The notes: generated from the sequence alone by a model not told the origin. A stretch of 64,000 nucleotides of DNA from Paenibacillus timonensis (GCF_022427145.1 NZ_JAKSXN010000007.1:1-64000), one strand, 5' to 3'; numbered from the stretch's first letter, positions 42,776 to 52,212 are shown. Numbers and translations: made by a program.

Positions 42776-43975
42776 ATGTTAGAAAATTACCTCTTTCCCA
42801 TTACGTATGCATTCGGTGCGTTTCCGTTTGCGGCGCTGCTGTTCACTTTGCCGTTTCTGGTCGTGCAATACCGGCGGCACGGTTACGTCAACAAGGTACG
42901 GGCGTTCGTGCTGTACCTGTTCCTGCTGTATTTGATGAATGCGTTATTCCTCGTGATGCTGCCGCTGCCCGCCAGCCGGCATAATCTGCCGCTCAGCGAC
43001 GGGGCGTTGCAACTGATTCCTTTTCATTTTATCCAGGACATTGTAAAGGAAACCGCGATCGTTCCGGGGGAGCCGTCGACGTATTGGCGGGTGCTCAAGG
43101 AGCGGGCTTTTTTGCAGGTTGTATTTAACGTGGCATTAACCGTTCCGTTTGGGATGTTGATTCGGTATTACTTTCGTTCGGGTCCGATCGCAAGCCTGAT
43201 CCTGTCGTTCCTGCTGTCCTTGCTGATCGAAGTGACGCAACTGACCGGAATATTCGGATTTTATGACCATCCTTACCGCGTCTTCGACGTCGACGACCTG
43301 ATGACCAATACGCTCGGGGGCATGATCGGCTTTTTGCTGGCCGTGTGGCTGTCCCGGTATCTGCCGCGGATTGAGCACCTGGACAGGGGGGTGGACCTGG
43401 CGACCAAACGGGTGACGTATACCCGGCGCGGGTTGGCGTTGTTTTTCGACTATCTGCTATGGGGCGGTTTGATGACCGTGATTTATCGGCTAGGGATTAC
43501 GGAAGCTTACTTCGTGTCCACGGGGCTGTACTTCATGTTGATTCCTTACTTGACCGGCGGAAAGACGCCCGGAAAATGGCTGGTAAGGATCCAGCTGGTC
43601 GGACTTCCAACCGAAGAGGGGGAGCGGCAGCCGACCGTCAGCCTGGCCGCAGCCTTGCACCGTTATTTGTCCGCCGCTAAGAGCGGGCGGCAAACCGTGG
43701 GACTGCTCCCCTTGATCGTCCGTTATGGGCTGCTCTATTGGGGAGTGTTTGGCCTCAACCGCCTGCTGGTTTTCCCGCCGGCCGATATGCCGAGCTTGTT
43801 CCGGGTGCTGTTGGCCTTGGTCGTTCTCGTCGTGAACGTGGGCTTCTTCATCCATGTCGCCAAACGATTCTTTCGCAAGGAACCGCTGCTGTTCTACGAA
43901 AAAATCAGCCGTACGGGTCATGCCATCATGTTGAAGGAGCCGGCACGAAAAACGACGGCCCGTGTACGGCGCTAG
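42776..43975 (+). CDS. VanZ-RDD fusion membrane protein
   Basis: The 399-residue protein has an N-terminal VanZ domain (NVALTVPFGMLIRYY, then VFDVDDLMTNTLGGMIGF at about 168-185) and a C-terminal RDD domain (RRGLALFFDYLLWGG, then LTGGKTPGKWLVRIQLVG near 258-275). About ten membrane segments are predicted by eye. VanZ-RDD fusions are common in Firmicutes but uncharacterised; one proposed theme is antibiotic or phospholipid-related envelope protection. It is convergent with the sensor kinase gene. Confidence 0.88.
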   Translation: MLENYLFPITYAFGAFPFAALLFTLPFLVVQYRRHGYVNKVRAFVLYLFLLYLMNALFLVMLPLPASRHNLPLSDGALQLIPFHFIQDIVKETAIVPGEPSTYWRVLKERAFLQVVFNVALTVPFGMLIRYYFRSGPIASLILSFLLSLLIEVTQLTGIFGFYDHPYRVFDVDDLMTNTLGGMIGFLLAVWLSRYLPRIEHLDRGVDLATKRVTYTRRGLALFFDYLLWGGLMTVIYRLGITEAYFVSTGLYFMLIPYLTGGKTPGKWLVRIQLVGLPTEEGERQPTVSLAAALHRYLSAAKSGRQTVGLLPLIVRYGLLYWGVFGLNRLLVFPPADMPSLFRVLLALVVLVVNVGFFIHVAKRFFRKEPLLFYEKISRTGHAIMLKEPARKTTARVRR

Positions 43976-43998
43976 CGTATGATTCGAGAAAATCCAGG

Positions 43999-45384
43999 CT
44001 AAGGCGCGTTACGTGTTACCGGGCCAATAGGCAACGTGACGATAAAAGCCGTTCCTTCTCCGGGGCGGCTTTCGGCTTCCAGCGTGCCCCGGTGGTTCGT
44101 TACGAACTCCTTGGCGATGGCCAGTCCCAGCCCCATCCCTCCGGCGTGGCGGGAACGCGCTTCATCCGTTCGGTAAAAGCGATCGAACAAATAAGGCAAG
44201 TGTTCGGGGGAGACGCCGGGACCCGTGTCTTGAACGCGAATCTGCAGCATCCGCACCGGGCTGGGGCTGACGGTCGAAGTAACGTCCACTTCCCGCTGCG
44301 TTAGAAGGATCCGTCCGCCCTCCGGGGTATACCGGATCGCATTATGCAGCAGGTTAAGAAAAACCTGCATCATTCTCTCCGCATCAGCCGGAACCGACGC
44401 GCAGGTGCCCATAACCTCAATGGAAACCGCGATGTTCTTTGCCTCCGCTTCCCAGCTTACCCGCTCTACGGCTTCCCGCAGCAGTTCGTCCATATTCGTC
44501 GGGCGAAGATCCAGCTGAAGTTTGCCGGCCTCCGCCAATGATAGCTGGTGCAGGTCGCCGACGAGCCGCGTGAGACGGATCAATTCATCCTGGATCGGCA
44601 GCAGGTTCTCCGGCCGAATCTCGCCGCCGCCCTGCTGCAGGAGATCCAGTTTGCCGCGGACGATCGTGAGCGGCGTACGCAGCTCATGAGCGACGTCGGC
44701 AACCAGATTCCGGCGCACTTCCTCGGCCCGTGCCAGCTGCGCGGACATGTCGTTGATCGCTTGCGCCACCTTGCCGTATTCGTCCTTGGTACTCACCGGC
44801 GCCTGAATCCCGAATTCGCCGCGGCCCAGCCGATCGATGATCGGAACCAATCGGCGCAGCGGGGAAGTCAGCCAACGCGAGACAAAAAAAGCAACGCCGA
44901 GCGAGAGCAGCATAAAAACAACCGCTCCGGCCCCAACAAGGAAAACGACCGAGATGGGGGTGCCGATCCGCAGCTTGGACAAATTCGCCACATCGGAATC
45001 GTAATAATACGCCCAACCGATGGTTTTGCTCTGGCTGGAGAGCTCCCGGTGGATTCCCAGCCGCTCCAATAATCGAACCGGCAAGTCGTCGCTGACCGCC
45101 AGCATCCGACGGCCCGCATCCATCAGGCCGATGCTGGGTGCCCGTCTTCCGTCCGGCGCAAGGCGTGCCAAATCCGCAGGCGTCAGCGCTGCCCAAGAGC
45201 TTCCGTGATCCTCATAATAGGCCTCGAGTTTCTCCTCAATTCGATTCAGCTCCTCCATCCTGGAAGATTGCAGCATCACTTCAAGGGAATCCCGGATCGT
45301 GAAATAGGTGAACAACATAAATATCAAGCTGACCCCGAAAATAAAAGCGGCGATGACGAGAAAAAGCTTGCGGGAGACGGTCAT
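43999..45384 (-). CDS. Sensor histidine kinase
   Basis: The 461-residue kinase has two membrane helices (about 7-28 and 143-168) around an extracytoplasmic sensor of about 115 residues. A HAMP domain, H233 in DVAHELRTPLTIV, N-box NLLHNAIRYTPEGG and G-boxes DTGPGVSPEH and GMGLGLAIAK follow. It overlaps the response-regulator gene upstream by four bases. Because the pair is divergent from a multicopper oxidase, a metal or redox signal is possible, but the sensor lacks a clear metal motif. Confidence 0.94.
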   Translation of the reverse strand: MTVSRKLFLVIAAFIFGVSLIFMLFTYFTIRDSLEVMLQSSRMEELNRIEEKLEAYYEDHGSSWAALTPADLARLAPDGRRAPSIGLMDAGRRMLAVSDDLPVRLLERLGIHRELSSQSKTIGWAYYYDSDVANLSKLRIGTPISVVFLVGAGAVVFMLLSLGVAFFVSRWLTSPLRRLVPIIDRLGRGEFGIQAPVSTKDEYGKVAQAINDMSAQLARAEEVRRNLVADVAHELRTPLTIVRGKLDLLQQGGGEIRPENLLPIQDELIRLTRLVGDLHQLSLAEAGKLQLDLRPTNMDELLREAVERVSWEAEAKNIAVSIEVMGTCASVPADAERMMQVFLNLLHNAIRYTPEGGRILLTQREVDVTSTVSPSPVRMLQIRVQDTGPGVSPEHLPYLFDRFYRTDEARSRHAGGMGLGLAIAKEFVTNHRGTLEAESRPGEGTAFIVTLPIGPVTRNAP

Positions 45385-46067
45385 GGCTGCGGGGTTTCAA
45401 ACCGGTAACCAAACCCGTATACGGTCTTGATGTAGACGGGATGGGCCGGATCCTCCTCTATTTTTTTACGGATGCGGCTGATATGGGCGTCGGCCGTTCG
45501 CTCGTCGTTGGCGAAATCGTCTTCCATGGCGGCGAGCAGTTGCAGCCGGCTGTAGACGATGCCCGGTTTGGCGGCAAGCATCAGCAGCAGCTTGAATTCC
45601 GTTGGCGTCAGCGCAATCTCCGCGTCCCGCTTCCATACGCGGCATTGCGCTTCGGAAATCGTCAGTTCCCCGCGGTTCAGCAGCTGTTCGGCCGCCGCAT
45701 TCCCCTCGATTCGCCGCAACACGGAACGAATGCGGGCTGCCAGCTCACGCAAGGAAAACGGCTTGGTCATATAGTCGTCGGCACCCACCTCAAGGCCGAT
45801 TAATTTGTCGGTTTCCTCTACCCGTGCGGTCACCATAATAATACCGACCATCCCCGTTTTTCGCAGTTCCCGGCAAACCTCGATCCCGCTCATTTCCGGC
45901 AGCATCCAGTCGAGCACGACTAACGAAGGTTTATGCAATGCGGCTTTGTGCAGCGCATCACGTCCTGTCGCGGCCGTGATGGTTTGAAATCCTTCCTGCT
46001 GCAAAAAGGGCTCCATAAATTCTATGACTTGACGCTCATCGTCGACAAGCAGCAAAGTATGCGGCAT
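45381..46067 (-). CDS. OmpR/PhoB-family response regulator
   Basis: The ATG at 46067 with GGGAGG upstream starts the proper receiver domain; a longer frame adds 20 non-conserved residues. The 228-residue protein has phospho-site D53 (VVLDWMLP), K102 in TKPF and a winged-helix output domain ending VYIKTVYGFGYRFE. It is the partner of the kinase encoded downstream. The short gap to the divergent multicopper oxidase makes that gene its natural target. Confidence 0.95.
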   Translation of the reverse strand: MPHTLLLVDDERQVIEFMEPFLQQEGFQTITAATGRDALHKAALHKPSLVVLDWMLPEMSGIEVCRELRKTGMVGIIMVTARVEETDKLIGLEVGADDYMTKPFSLRELAARIRSVLRRIEGNAAAEQLLNRGELTISEAQCRVWKRDAEIALTPTEFKLLLMLAAKPGIVYSRLQLLAAMEDDFANDERTADAHISRIRKKIEEDPAHPVYIKTVYGFGYRFETPQP

Positions 46068-46227
46068 TGATGTTCGTCCTCCCATGCCTGTTTTTTTCAT
46101 TATATCCGCTTTCCTCCTGCTTTCCATCCCGCCCGGGGAATTTCACGGAAACCGTAAAGGATCGTCACAAGTTCTCAACATTTGACGGATATGATGGGGT
46201 CGAACCAAGAAGGAGGAGGAAGGCAAG

Positions 46228-47711
46228 ATGGCCGGATTCGGCTTGATACTTAAAAAATCGGCACTCTGGAGCGCATGCTTCGGCGTCCTGCTGCTCTTAG
46301 CTTCATGTGGCTACAATGAGCTTCGTTATCCGGAGGAAGTGGATATGAGCCAAATGCATCGTGAAGCCTTAGAAGGCGATGCCCTTAATCATACCGGCCA
46401 TGAAGGCCACGATGCCCCTGCAACCGGAGATTCTACCGATGCGGTATCCTGCACCGAGTTGAAGGAGGCCGAACCGGACTCAGGGGAACCGGTGAGGAGT
46501 TTTGAACTGACCGCGGTAAAGTCCGTTCTAACTCTGGACAACGGGAAAAGGACGGAGGCTTGGACGTTCAACGGAACTTCGCCCGGTCCGGAGCTGCGGG
46601 TCAAGGAAGGGGAACGCGTAAGAGTAACGCTAACGAATCGCGATATCGGCAAAGGGGTGACGATTCATTGGCATGGCGTCATCCTGCCCTGTTCCCAGGA
46701 TGGTGTGGCCGGCGTCACGCAGGACGCCGTTTGGCCGGGCGGGCAGTTTACCTATGAATTCATCGCCCGTCATCCGGGAACGTACTGGTATCATTCCCAT
46801 CAGCAAAGCTCGGAACAGGCGGGCAAAGGGCTGATCGGCCGGTTGATCGTCGAACCGAAGCAGTCGGATTTCGACTACGATCTTGATTATGCGGTCACGC
46901 TGCAAATGCTGAACGATAAGCTGAAGCTGACCAATGGCCAAGCCGGTGGTTTATATCTCGATGCAACCCCCGGCAAATCGGTAAGGCTGCGGTTGATCAA
47001 TGCCTATAGCGAGGTGCAGTGGATCGGGGTGGCCGGCGCGGAGTTCCGGGTGATCTCGATCGACGGGCAGGACTTGAACGGGCCGGGGGTTCTCCGGGAA
47101 CAGTGGATTCCGATCGGCGGAGGCCAGCGCTACGACGTCCTGTTCACGATGCCGGCTGACGGGCAGGTCAGGTGTACAGCAAAGAACATAAAGCCTGGAA
47201 CATCATGCTGGGGAGCGGGCCGATACCGGAGCCGCTGAGCAAGGACGCGCCGCAATTCGACTTCACGAACTACGGAACCCCGTTGGCTGACGGGATCACT
47301 AACGACATGAAGTTCGATCGGGTATATGATTTAAAGCTCGGCATCCTCGACATAAACGGCAAGAAGTTTCATGAAATTCCGCCGCTCCTCGTGAAGGAAG
47401 GGGAGTGGATCAAAATCCGTTTCAAGCATACTTTTGGCGGCCCGCATCCGATGCATCTCCACGGACATCTCTTCAAGATCTTGACGAAGAACGGCAAGCC
47501 GCTGACGGGCAGCCCCATTTACGCCGATAGCGTGCTCCTGTTCAGCGGCGAGGAGTACGAAGTGGCCTTCCAAGCGGACAATCCCGGCTTGTGGATGGAA
47601 CACTGCCACAATTTGGGGCATGCCGCCAACGGGATGACGATGATGGTGAACTACGAAGGGATGACCACACCGTTTCGCGTGGGAACCCGTACGGGCAATC
47701 TCCCGGATTAA
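46228..47711 (+). pseudogene. Multicopper oxidase lipoprotein, interrupted by one-base frameshift
   Basis: From the ATG at 46228 the protein has a lipobox with Cys27 (LASC) and a Met/His-rich stretch (about 40-62, including MSQMHRE and NHTGHEGHD). Cupredoxin domains follow with ligand motifs TIHWHGV and YWYHSHQ. The frame breaks near 47170, where VR should be followed by VYSKEHKAW; one missing G accounts for it. The other ligands are intact in the second frame: HPMHLHGH and HCHNLGHAANGM. Repaired, it would be an approximately 494-residue extracytoplasmic CueO/laccase-like oxidase, probably for copper tolerance. TCACAA/TCAACA at 46165-46180 may be a regulator site. Confidence 0.9.
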
Positions 47712-47741
47712 CCATTCAACGAAGAGGAAGGAGGAATTCAA

Positions 47742-47948
47742 GTGAAAAAAGCACTTTGGTTTATCGCAGCGCTCGTCGGCGGTTTGATCGGCGGGTTGGT
47801 CCTTAGCGAGTGGATTGCCGTCTCCGCGGTCGCCTTGCTCAGAGGAGATCTCTCCTGGCTGAGGGGGATAAAATACTTGCCGCTCGTGACGGCGGCGCTG
47901 GCCGGCATCTTGGTACTGAAACGGAACTCTCGCCGTAGGAACCGCTAA
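47742..47948 (+). CDS. Small membrane protein (DUF5957-like)
   Basis: The 68-residue protein starts at GTG behind AAGGAGG. It has two hydrophobic segments: ALWFIAALVGGLIGGLVLSEW (glycine-rich) and a second near 45-60, then an Arg-rich tail RRRNR. The pattern resembles DUF5957 membrane proteins, from memory. It lies 30 bases behind the multicopper oxidase and probably shares its transcript. It ends 6 bases from a convergent LysR gene. Confidence 0.6.
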   Translation: MKKALWFIAALVGGLIGGLVLSEWIAVSAVALLRGDLSWLRGIKYLPLVTAALAGILVLKRNSRRRNR

Positions 47949-47953
47949 GACAT

Positions 47954-48835
47954 TTACGCGCCGCTATAATATTCGCTCAGAAACTGCCGGAACCGGCGGG
48001 CGGCTTCGGATAAATACCGCCGTTCCAGCCAAGCGACGGAGAAAACACGCCGGCACGTCGGGCTTTCGATCCGCAGCATCGGGTAGGGAGGACGTTCGTC
48101 CTTCCGGCATGCCGGAACGAAGGCGACGCCCAATCCGGCTTGGACGAGGCTGCCAAGCGCGGTGGGTTCGTCGACTTCGCAAACGATGCGGGGACGAATG
48201 CCTGCGGCGAGGCAAAACGATTCGTTGATCTTGCGAAACGGGTGTCCCGCTTTATATTCGATGAAAGGTTCGTCCGCCACGTCTTCGAGGCGGACGCTTT
48301 CGCTTGCCTCCAACCGGTGACCGGGCGGGACGGCGAGAAACACCTCGGCGTCCAGCACCGGCAGCTCGCGCACTCCCGGATGATCAAGCGAGGAAGCGGT
48401 GAAGCAGAGATCCACCTCGCCTTTCTCCAACAGCTCGATCATTTCCTCAACGGATGCCGGCGACGTTTGCAGGATGCGGAAGTTCACCTCCGGGTAGGCT
48501 TCGCGGAAGGCACCAAGCGCGGCGGTAATGCGTCCCAGGGTATTCGTAGCCAAATGGATGCTGCCACGCTCCATCCCCGCCAAATCCGCCACCTCCTGCC
48601 GGCCCTCTTCCAGGACGTCCAACGCCGTCTCGACCTTTTTCAAAAAGGCTTTGCCAAAGGCATTCAGCCGAATCTGGCGATTTTGCCGATCGAACAACGG
48701 AACTCCCAAGTCCTCCTCGAGCCGGGCGATCGTTTTGCTGAGCGCCGGCTGGGCAATATGCAGCTCTTGGGCGGCCCGGGTCATATGCTCCAAATGAGCG
48801 ACCGTGCGAAAATACTCCAATTGAAGCAACTCCAT
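47954..48835 (-). CDS. LysR-family transcriptional regulator
   Basis: The 293-residue protein has the standard LysR N-terminus MELLQLEYFRTVAHLEHMTRAAQELHI with recognition helix QPALSKTIARLEEDLGVPLFDR (about 29-50) and a C-terminal effector domain with FVPACRKDE. It is divergent from the MFS exporter gene, 140 bases away, and likely activates it when a toxic ligand is bound. No ligand can be named. Confidence 0.93.
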   Translation of the reverse strand: MELLQLEYFRTVAHLEHMTRAAQELHIAQPALSKTIARLEEDLGVPLFDRQNRQIRLNAFGKAFLKKVETALDVLEEGRQEVADLAGMERGSIHLATNTLGRITAALGAFREAYPEVNFRILQTSPASVEEMIELLEKGEVDLCFTASSLDHPGVRELPVLDAEVFLAVPPGHRLEASESVRLEDVADEPFIEYKAGHPFRKINESFCLAAGIRPRIVCEVDEPTALGSLVQAGLGVAFVPACRKDERPPYPMLRIESPTCRRVFSVAWLERRYLSEAARRFRQFLSEYYSGA

Positions 48836-48861
48836 GTGGATGACAACTCCTCTCGGTCTGG

Positions 48862-48887
48862 AACTTGGTAATTGATAACCTCAAGTT
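48862..48887. promoter_or_regulatory. Candidate LysR operator upstream of MFS gene
   Basis: AACTTG (48862-48867) and CAAGTT (48882-48887) form an inverted repeat with a 14-base spacer in the gap between the divergent LysR and MFS genes. The following sequence is very A/T-rich and could hold the exporter promoter. Confidence 0.5.
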
Positions 48888-48975
48888 TATGGATATATAA
48901 ATTAATATATATTTTTCATTATTAATATTCAATCATACAATAACTTGTGAGGAAATCGATGGGGGGACGATAACG

Positions 48976-50358
48976 ATGAAAAATGCCGGTTCATCGGAGG
49001 CGAACGAGAAGCTGATCCGGATTTTGGCTTTTACCATGATCTTGTCATCCATGGGGGCAACGATGTTTAATATCGTGCTTCCTGAAATCAAAGACGAATT
49101 CGGCTTATCCGTTACCCAGGTCAGCTGGGTTTCGACGGCTTATGCCCTGATTTACGCCATCGGCGCCGTGATTTACGGAAAGCTGGCGGATGCTTTCCAG
49201 TTGAAAAAACTGCTGACGTTCGGGCTAATCTTGTTTTGTTTGGGTTCATTGACCGGATTGTCGGCTCAGGCGTATTGGATGGTCTTGCTGGGCCGCGTGC
49301 TGCAGTCGGCTGGCGCTTCTGTGGTTCCCGCGGCCGCGATGATCATACCGGTGCGGCATTTTCCCGCTGAGCGCCGCGGGTATGCGCTCGGCATTACGGC
49401 CACGGGACTGGCGATTGGAGGCGCGATTGGGCCGGTCGTATCCGCGCTGCTGGTCACCCTGGTCGATTGGCGGTGGTTGTTTTGCATCCCGATGTTGATG
49501 CTGTTTACGTTGCCGTTCTACCGGAAATACCTTAGCGATGAGCCGATTCGGGCCGTTCGGATCGATTGGCTCGGCGGTGGGGCGCTTGGCATCACGGTCA
49601 CTCTGTTATTGCTCGGCGTCACCTATGGTCGCTGGGAGCTATATTTAGGCAGTTTGATCGGGTTTCTCCTGTTTCTATGGCGGATCCGCCTGGCTCCGCA
49701 ACCGTTCGTGGATCCGCGATTATTTCGGAACCGAAGCTATTCGCTTGGCCTGCTGTTGGCGGTGCTGGTCATGGGGATCGGCTATGCGCTGCCGTTCCTG
49801 ACGCCGCAGCTGCTGGCCGATGTGAACCGGTTGCCTGCCGGTTGGATCGGGTTTGCCATGGTGCCCGGGGCTGTCGCCTCGGCAATCCTCGGCCGCAAAG
49901 GCGGCAAATTGGCGGATGCCAAGGGCAACTCTTTCGTCATCTATGTGGCATCCTTGCTGCTGATCAGCTGTTTTGCCCTGATTTCGGTGGCGTCCGGGGC
50001 GGCGGCGGGCTGGATTGCGGCGATCTTGATCCTGGGCAATGTGGGCCAAATGTTCATGCAACTGGCGTTGTCCAACACGATCTCCCGCACGCTGCCCAAA
50101 GAGCAGACCGGGGTAGGCATGGGGCTGCTATCCATGCTGGGCTTTTTGTCCGGCGCGGTTTCGACCAGCCTTTACGGCAATGCCGTAGATCACGGTTCGG
50201 CTTCGCATTGGAATCCGTTGAATTCATTTGAGGGCTCCGCCGCGTTCGCCAACATTTATTTGATCCTTACGCTGCTGCATATCGGCATCCTACTTTTTTA
50301 CTATTTTTGCTTCGGTCGAGTCGGACGGTCCCGCATGGAGGAATCAGTATCGAGGTAG
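48976..50358 (+). CDS. MFS drug exporter, DHA2/Tet(K/L)-like
   Basis: The 460-residue protein has about fourteen membrane segments, the DHA2 number. Motif A region reads YGKLADAFQLKKLL (about 67-80) and motif C reads ATGLAIGGAIGPVVSALL (about 141-158), as in proton-coupled drug antiporters. The start MILSSMGATMFNIVLPEIKDEFGLS resembles Tet(L)/Tet(K)-type exporters. It probably pumps out a lipophilic antibiotic. A LysR regulator sits divergently. Confidence 0.88.
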   Translation: MKNAGSSEANEKLIRILAFTMILSSMGATMFNIVLPEIKDEFGLSVTQVSWVSTAYALIYAIGAVIYGKLADAFQLKKLLTFGLILFCLGSLTGLSAQAYWMVLLGRVLQSAGASVVPAAAMIIPVRHFPAERRGYALGITATGLAIGGAIGPVVSALLVTLVDWRWLFCIPMLMLFTLPFYRKYLSDEPIRAVRIDWLGGGALGITVTLLLLGVTYGRWELYLGSLIGFLLFLWRIRLAPQPFVDPRLFRNRSYSLGLLLAVLVMGIGYALPFLTPQLLADVNRLPAGWIGFAMVPGAVASAILGRKGGKLADAKGNSFVIYVASLLLISCFALISVASGAAAGWIAAILILGNVGQMFMQLALSNTISRTLPKEQTGVGMGLLSMLGFLSGAVSTSLYGNAVDHGSASHWNPLNSFEGSAAFANIYLILTLLHIGILLFYYFCFGRVGRSRMEESVSR

Positions 50359-50379
50359 GTCTAAAGACCTGAGAAAAAA

Positions 50380-50410
50380 CCGGTTTTGGAGCCTATCTCC
50401 ATAAAACCGG
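50380..50410. terminator. Imperfect hairpin after MFS gene
   Basis: CCGGTTTT-GGAG pairs with CTCC-AAAACCGG, with a small AT bulge, in a 12-bp stem. There is no T-run, so termination efficiency is uncertain. A smaller AGGTCT-AA-AGACCT hairpin sits at 50357-50370. Confidence 0.5.
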
Positions 50411-50453
50411 ATTAACAAATGGCATGAATTGTTCCGATAGATCTTTCAAGGAG

Positions 50454-50541
50454 CTTTTCCGATAAAGGCAAACCTGTCGAAAGGCAGGGACGCAAAGCTA
50501 TAGGGCCTAAGCATGTTGTGGCAGCCAGCTACCGAAGGGAG
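50454..50541 (+). promoter_or_regulatory. Cyclic di-GMP class I (GEMM-I) riboswitch
   Basis: The conserved GEMM-I elements are in the right order: AAAGGCAAACC (tetraloop receptor), CGAAAG (GNRA loop of P2), GGGACGCAAAGC (ligand-binding core), GGGCCTAA and then GGCAGCCAGCTACCG as the third helix. The aptamer ends about 12 bases before the transglutaminase ATG, so its 3' part overlaps or abuts the AAGGGAG Shine-Dalgarno. Control of translation is therefore the simplest model, although the seven T bases that follow could also act in termination. Ligand identity is from the known family. Confidence 0.93.
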
Positions 50542-50551
50542 TTTTTTTGGC

Positions 50552-51358
50552 ATGAGAAAGTGGATATCCGTGGCGCTTGCGATCTTAATTTTGTTCGGAG
50601 GAGCCGGCGCAACGCAGGTTCATGGTTCGGAATCCCCGGGCTGGATCGATAAAACCCGGGTGGATCAGGGAGCGATCCGCATCAACTATGACGTGAAGAC
50701 GAACATCAAAACCAAAGTGCTGATCGCCAAGGGCGAGGGGAAATACACCTACACGCTGACGTCTGGGCCCAACGGAGTAACCTTCCCGCTTCAAATGGGG
50801 AATGGAGAGTATACGGTCAGTCTTTTGGAACAGATCAAAGGGACTACGTACCGTTTGGTCCATAAGGGCACGGTCAAGCTGCAATTGCAGGACGAGAAGC
50901 AGGTATTTTTGCATTCCACGCAAAACGTGAATTGGGAACCGGACGGCCGCGCGGCAAAAATCGCCTACGAATTGACCCAAAAAGCGGTCGGAACCGAAGA
51001 AAAAGTGAAGATCATTTATGATTACGTTACAAGTACCATCAAATACGACGACAGGTTGGCGTTCAGCGCCACCTCCAGTTACCTGCCCGATCTCGACCGG
51101 ACGCTAACCGAAAAGAAGGATATCTGTTATGGATTCTCTTCCTTATTCGCTGCGATGCTGCGCAGCGTGGGGATTCCGGCCAAATTGGCGATGGGAACCT
51201 CGGATTACGTCAGTACCTATCACGCCTGGAACGAGGTTTACGTAAACGGCAGCTGGATCACGATCGATACCACGGCGGATGCAGGCTGGAAAGGAACGAC
51301 GACCGCTTTTACGATGATCAAGGATCCCGCGAAATATAAGACCGAGAAAGTATATTAA
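50552..51358 (+). CDS. Secreted transglutaminase-like (papain-fold) protein
   Basis: The ATG at 50552 is chosen: GGGAG lies ten bases upstream and the product starts with a signal peptide (cleavage near VHGS, residue 25). The 268-residue protein has an N-terminal beta-rich part (about 30-125) and a transglutaminase-core domain with C192 (KDICYGFSSLF), H224 (YHAWNEVY) and D239 (TIDTTAD), a complete triad. Such domains act as cysteine proteases or crosslinking enzymes outside the cell. The c-di-GMP riboswitch directly upstream ties it to the biofilm switch. Substrate unknown; the downstream adhesin is one candidate. Confidence 0.92.
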   Translation: MRKWISVALAILILFGGAGATQVHGSESPGWIDKTRVDQGAIRINYDVKTNIKTKVLIAKGEGKYTYTLTSGPNGVTFPLQMGNGEYTVSLLEQIKGTTYRLVHKGTVKLQLQDEKQVFLHSTQNVNWEPDGRAAKIAYELTQKAVGTEEKVKIIYDYVTSTIKYDDRLAFSATSSYLPDLDRTLTEKKDICYGFSSLFAAMLRSVGIPAKLAMGTSDYVSTYHAWNEVYVNGSWITIDTTADAGWKGTTTAFTMIKDPAKYKTEKVY

Positions 51359-51394
51359 GCGACGAATCCAATTACGACGGTTGCGGAACACGCG

Positions 51395-51449
51395 CCGCTT
51401 CTGACATTTTGAACCTGCTTGCCGGGTCGGGTGTCGAAGCGGTTTTTTT
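51395..51449 (+). terminator. Terminator after transglutaminase gene
   Basis: CCGCTTC and GACA (one bulged T between them) pair with TGTC and GAAGCGG, with a long inner loop, followed by seven T bases. The riboswitch transcript therefore probably ends here, before the adhesin gene. Confidence 0.75.
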
Positions 51450-51576
51450 GCGTTTTCACGCCCCCTAATCCCCGCCAACTAGCTAGAATGTCCAGAAGTT
51501 GTATAGACTCCCTATTTATACTCCTAGCAAACGTATTCCACAACAATGACGACTTACCAGGGAGAGGTAAAAGGTG

Positions 51577-52008
51577 ATGGATGTTGTCGCTCATTTTAGG
51601 GACGGTTCCCGCGGCCTGGAGCTGGATACCTTCCAAGAGATCGAACTTACCAAGCGGCTGAAAAGAGATCAGCAAAGAGGCTTTTATATGAACTACCGGA
51701 AAAATCGGATCGGCATCGTTGCCACGCCGGACGGCCCCGTTTTTTTTGGCAACGGGCGTTTTTACCCTTTGAAGGAACGGCCGTTTCGATTTCGGCTCCA
51801 CCGCCAGAAAAGGCGAATCGGGTTTCGCTTTGAATGGGACAACGAAATGAAGCTGAGCTTCACCTATTCGTCGATGGTTTACCGTGATGGGCGAATGTGG
51901 GAGGTCGACGAATTTCGCGATTTTGGCTGCTGGTTAGCGGAGGCGGCGAGAAAACATAATTTTTTGGATTTCTATACCGTAAAAACCCGGGACAAGCAGG
52001 GTTTATGA
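51577..52008 (+). CDS. Hypothetical cytoplasmic protein
   Basis: The 143-residue protein starts at an ATG with GGGAGAGG nine bases upstream; a GTG one codon earlier is possible. It is basic and rich in Arg and Phe (RPFRFRLHRQKRRIGFRFEW near 67-86), with no signal or membrane segment and no family I recognise. It lies alone between the transglutaminase and adhesin genes, with terminators or leader on both sides. Confidence 0.6.
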   Translation: MDVVAHFRDGSRGLELDTFQEIELTKRLKRDQQRGFYMNYRKNRIGIVATPDGPVFFGNGRFYPLKERPFRFRLHRQKRRIGFRFEWDNEMKLSFTYSSMVYRDGRMWEVDEFRDFGCWLAEAARKHNFLDFYTVKTRDKQGL

Positions 52009-52212
52009 TTTGGAAAATGACGGATGCGTCAATGAATAATGTCACTTATTAGCAAGGTAATCCTGTTTTTTCGGTCGATTGTCGAGAATTTGTTTAGAAT
52101 GCTGAAATACGATGGTCATGTTGCCCAACACAACGTTTAACGAAGGGGGCAGGGAGACAAAGCCATTTGATAGTATCGATACCTTGGATAAAAGGAGGCA
52201 AAAACACGACTT

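Noticed and set aside
48976-50358. Calling the exporter a tetracycline-resistance determinant
   Set aside because: The fourteen-helix DHA2 layout is Tet(K/L)-like, but specificity cannot be read from sequence and many relatives export other drugs.
52141-52190. Possible second c-di-GMP riboswitch in the adhesin leader (GGCAGGGAGACAAAGCCA resembles part of the GEMM core)
   Set aside because: The upstream GGCAAACC receptor is absent, the core reads GGGAGACAAAGCC rather than GGGACGCAAAGC, and no third helix follows. Only one element of the aptamer matches.
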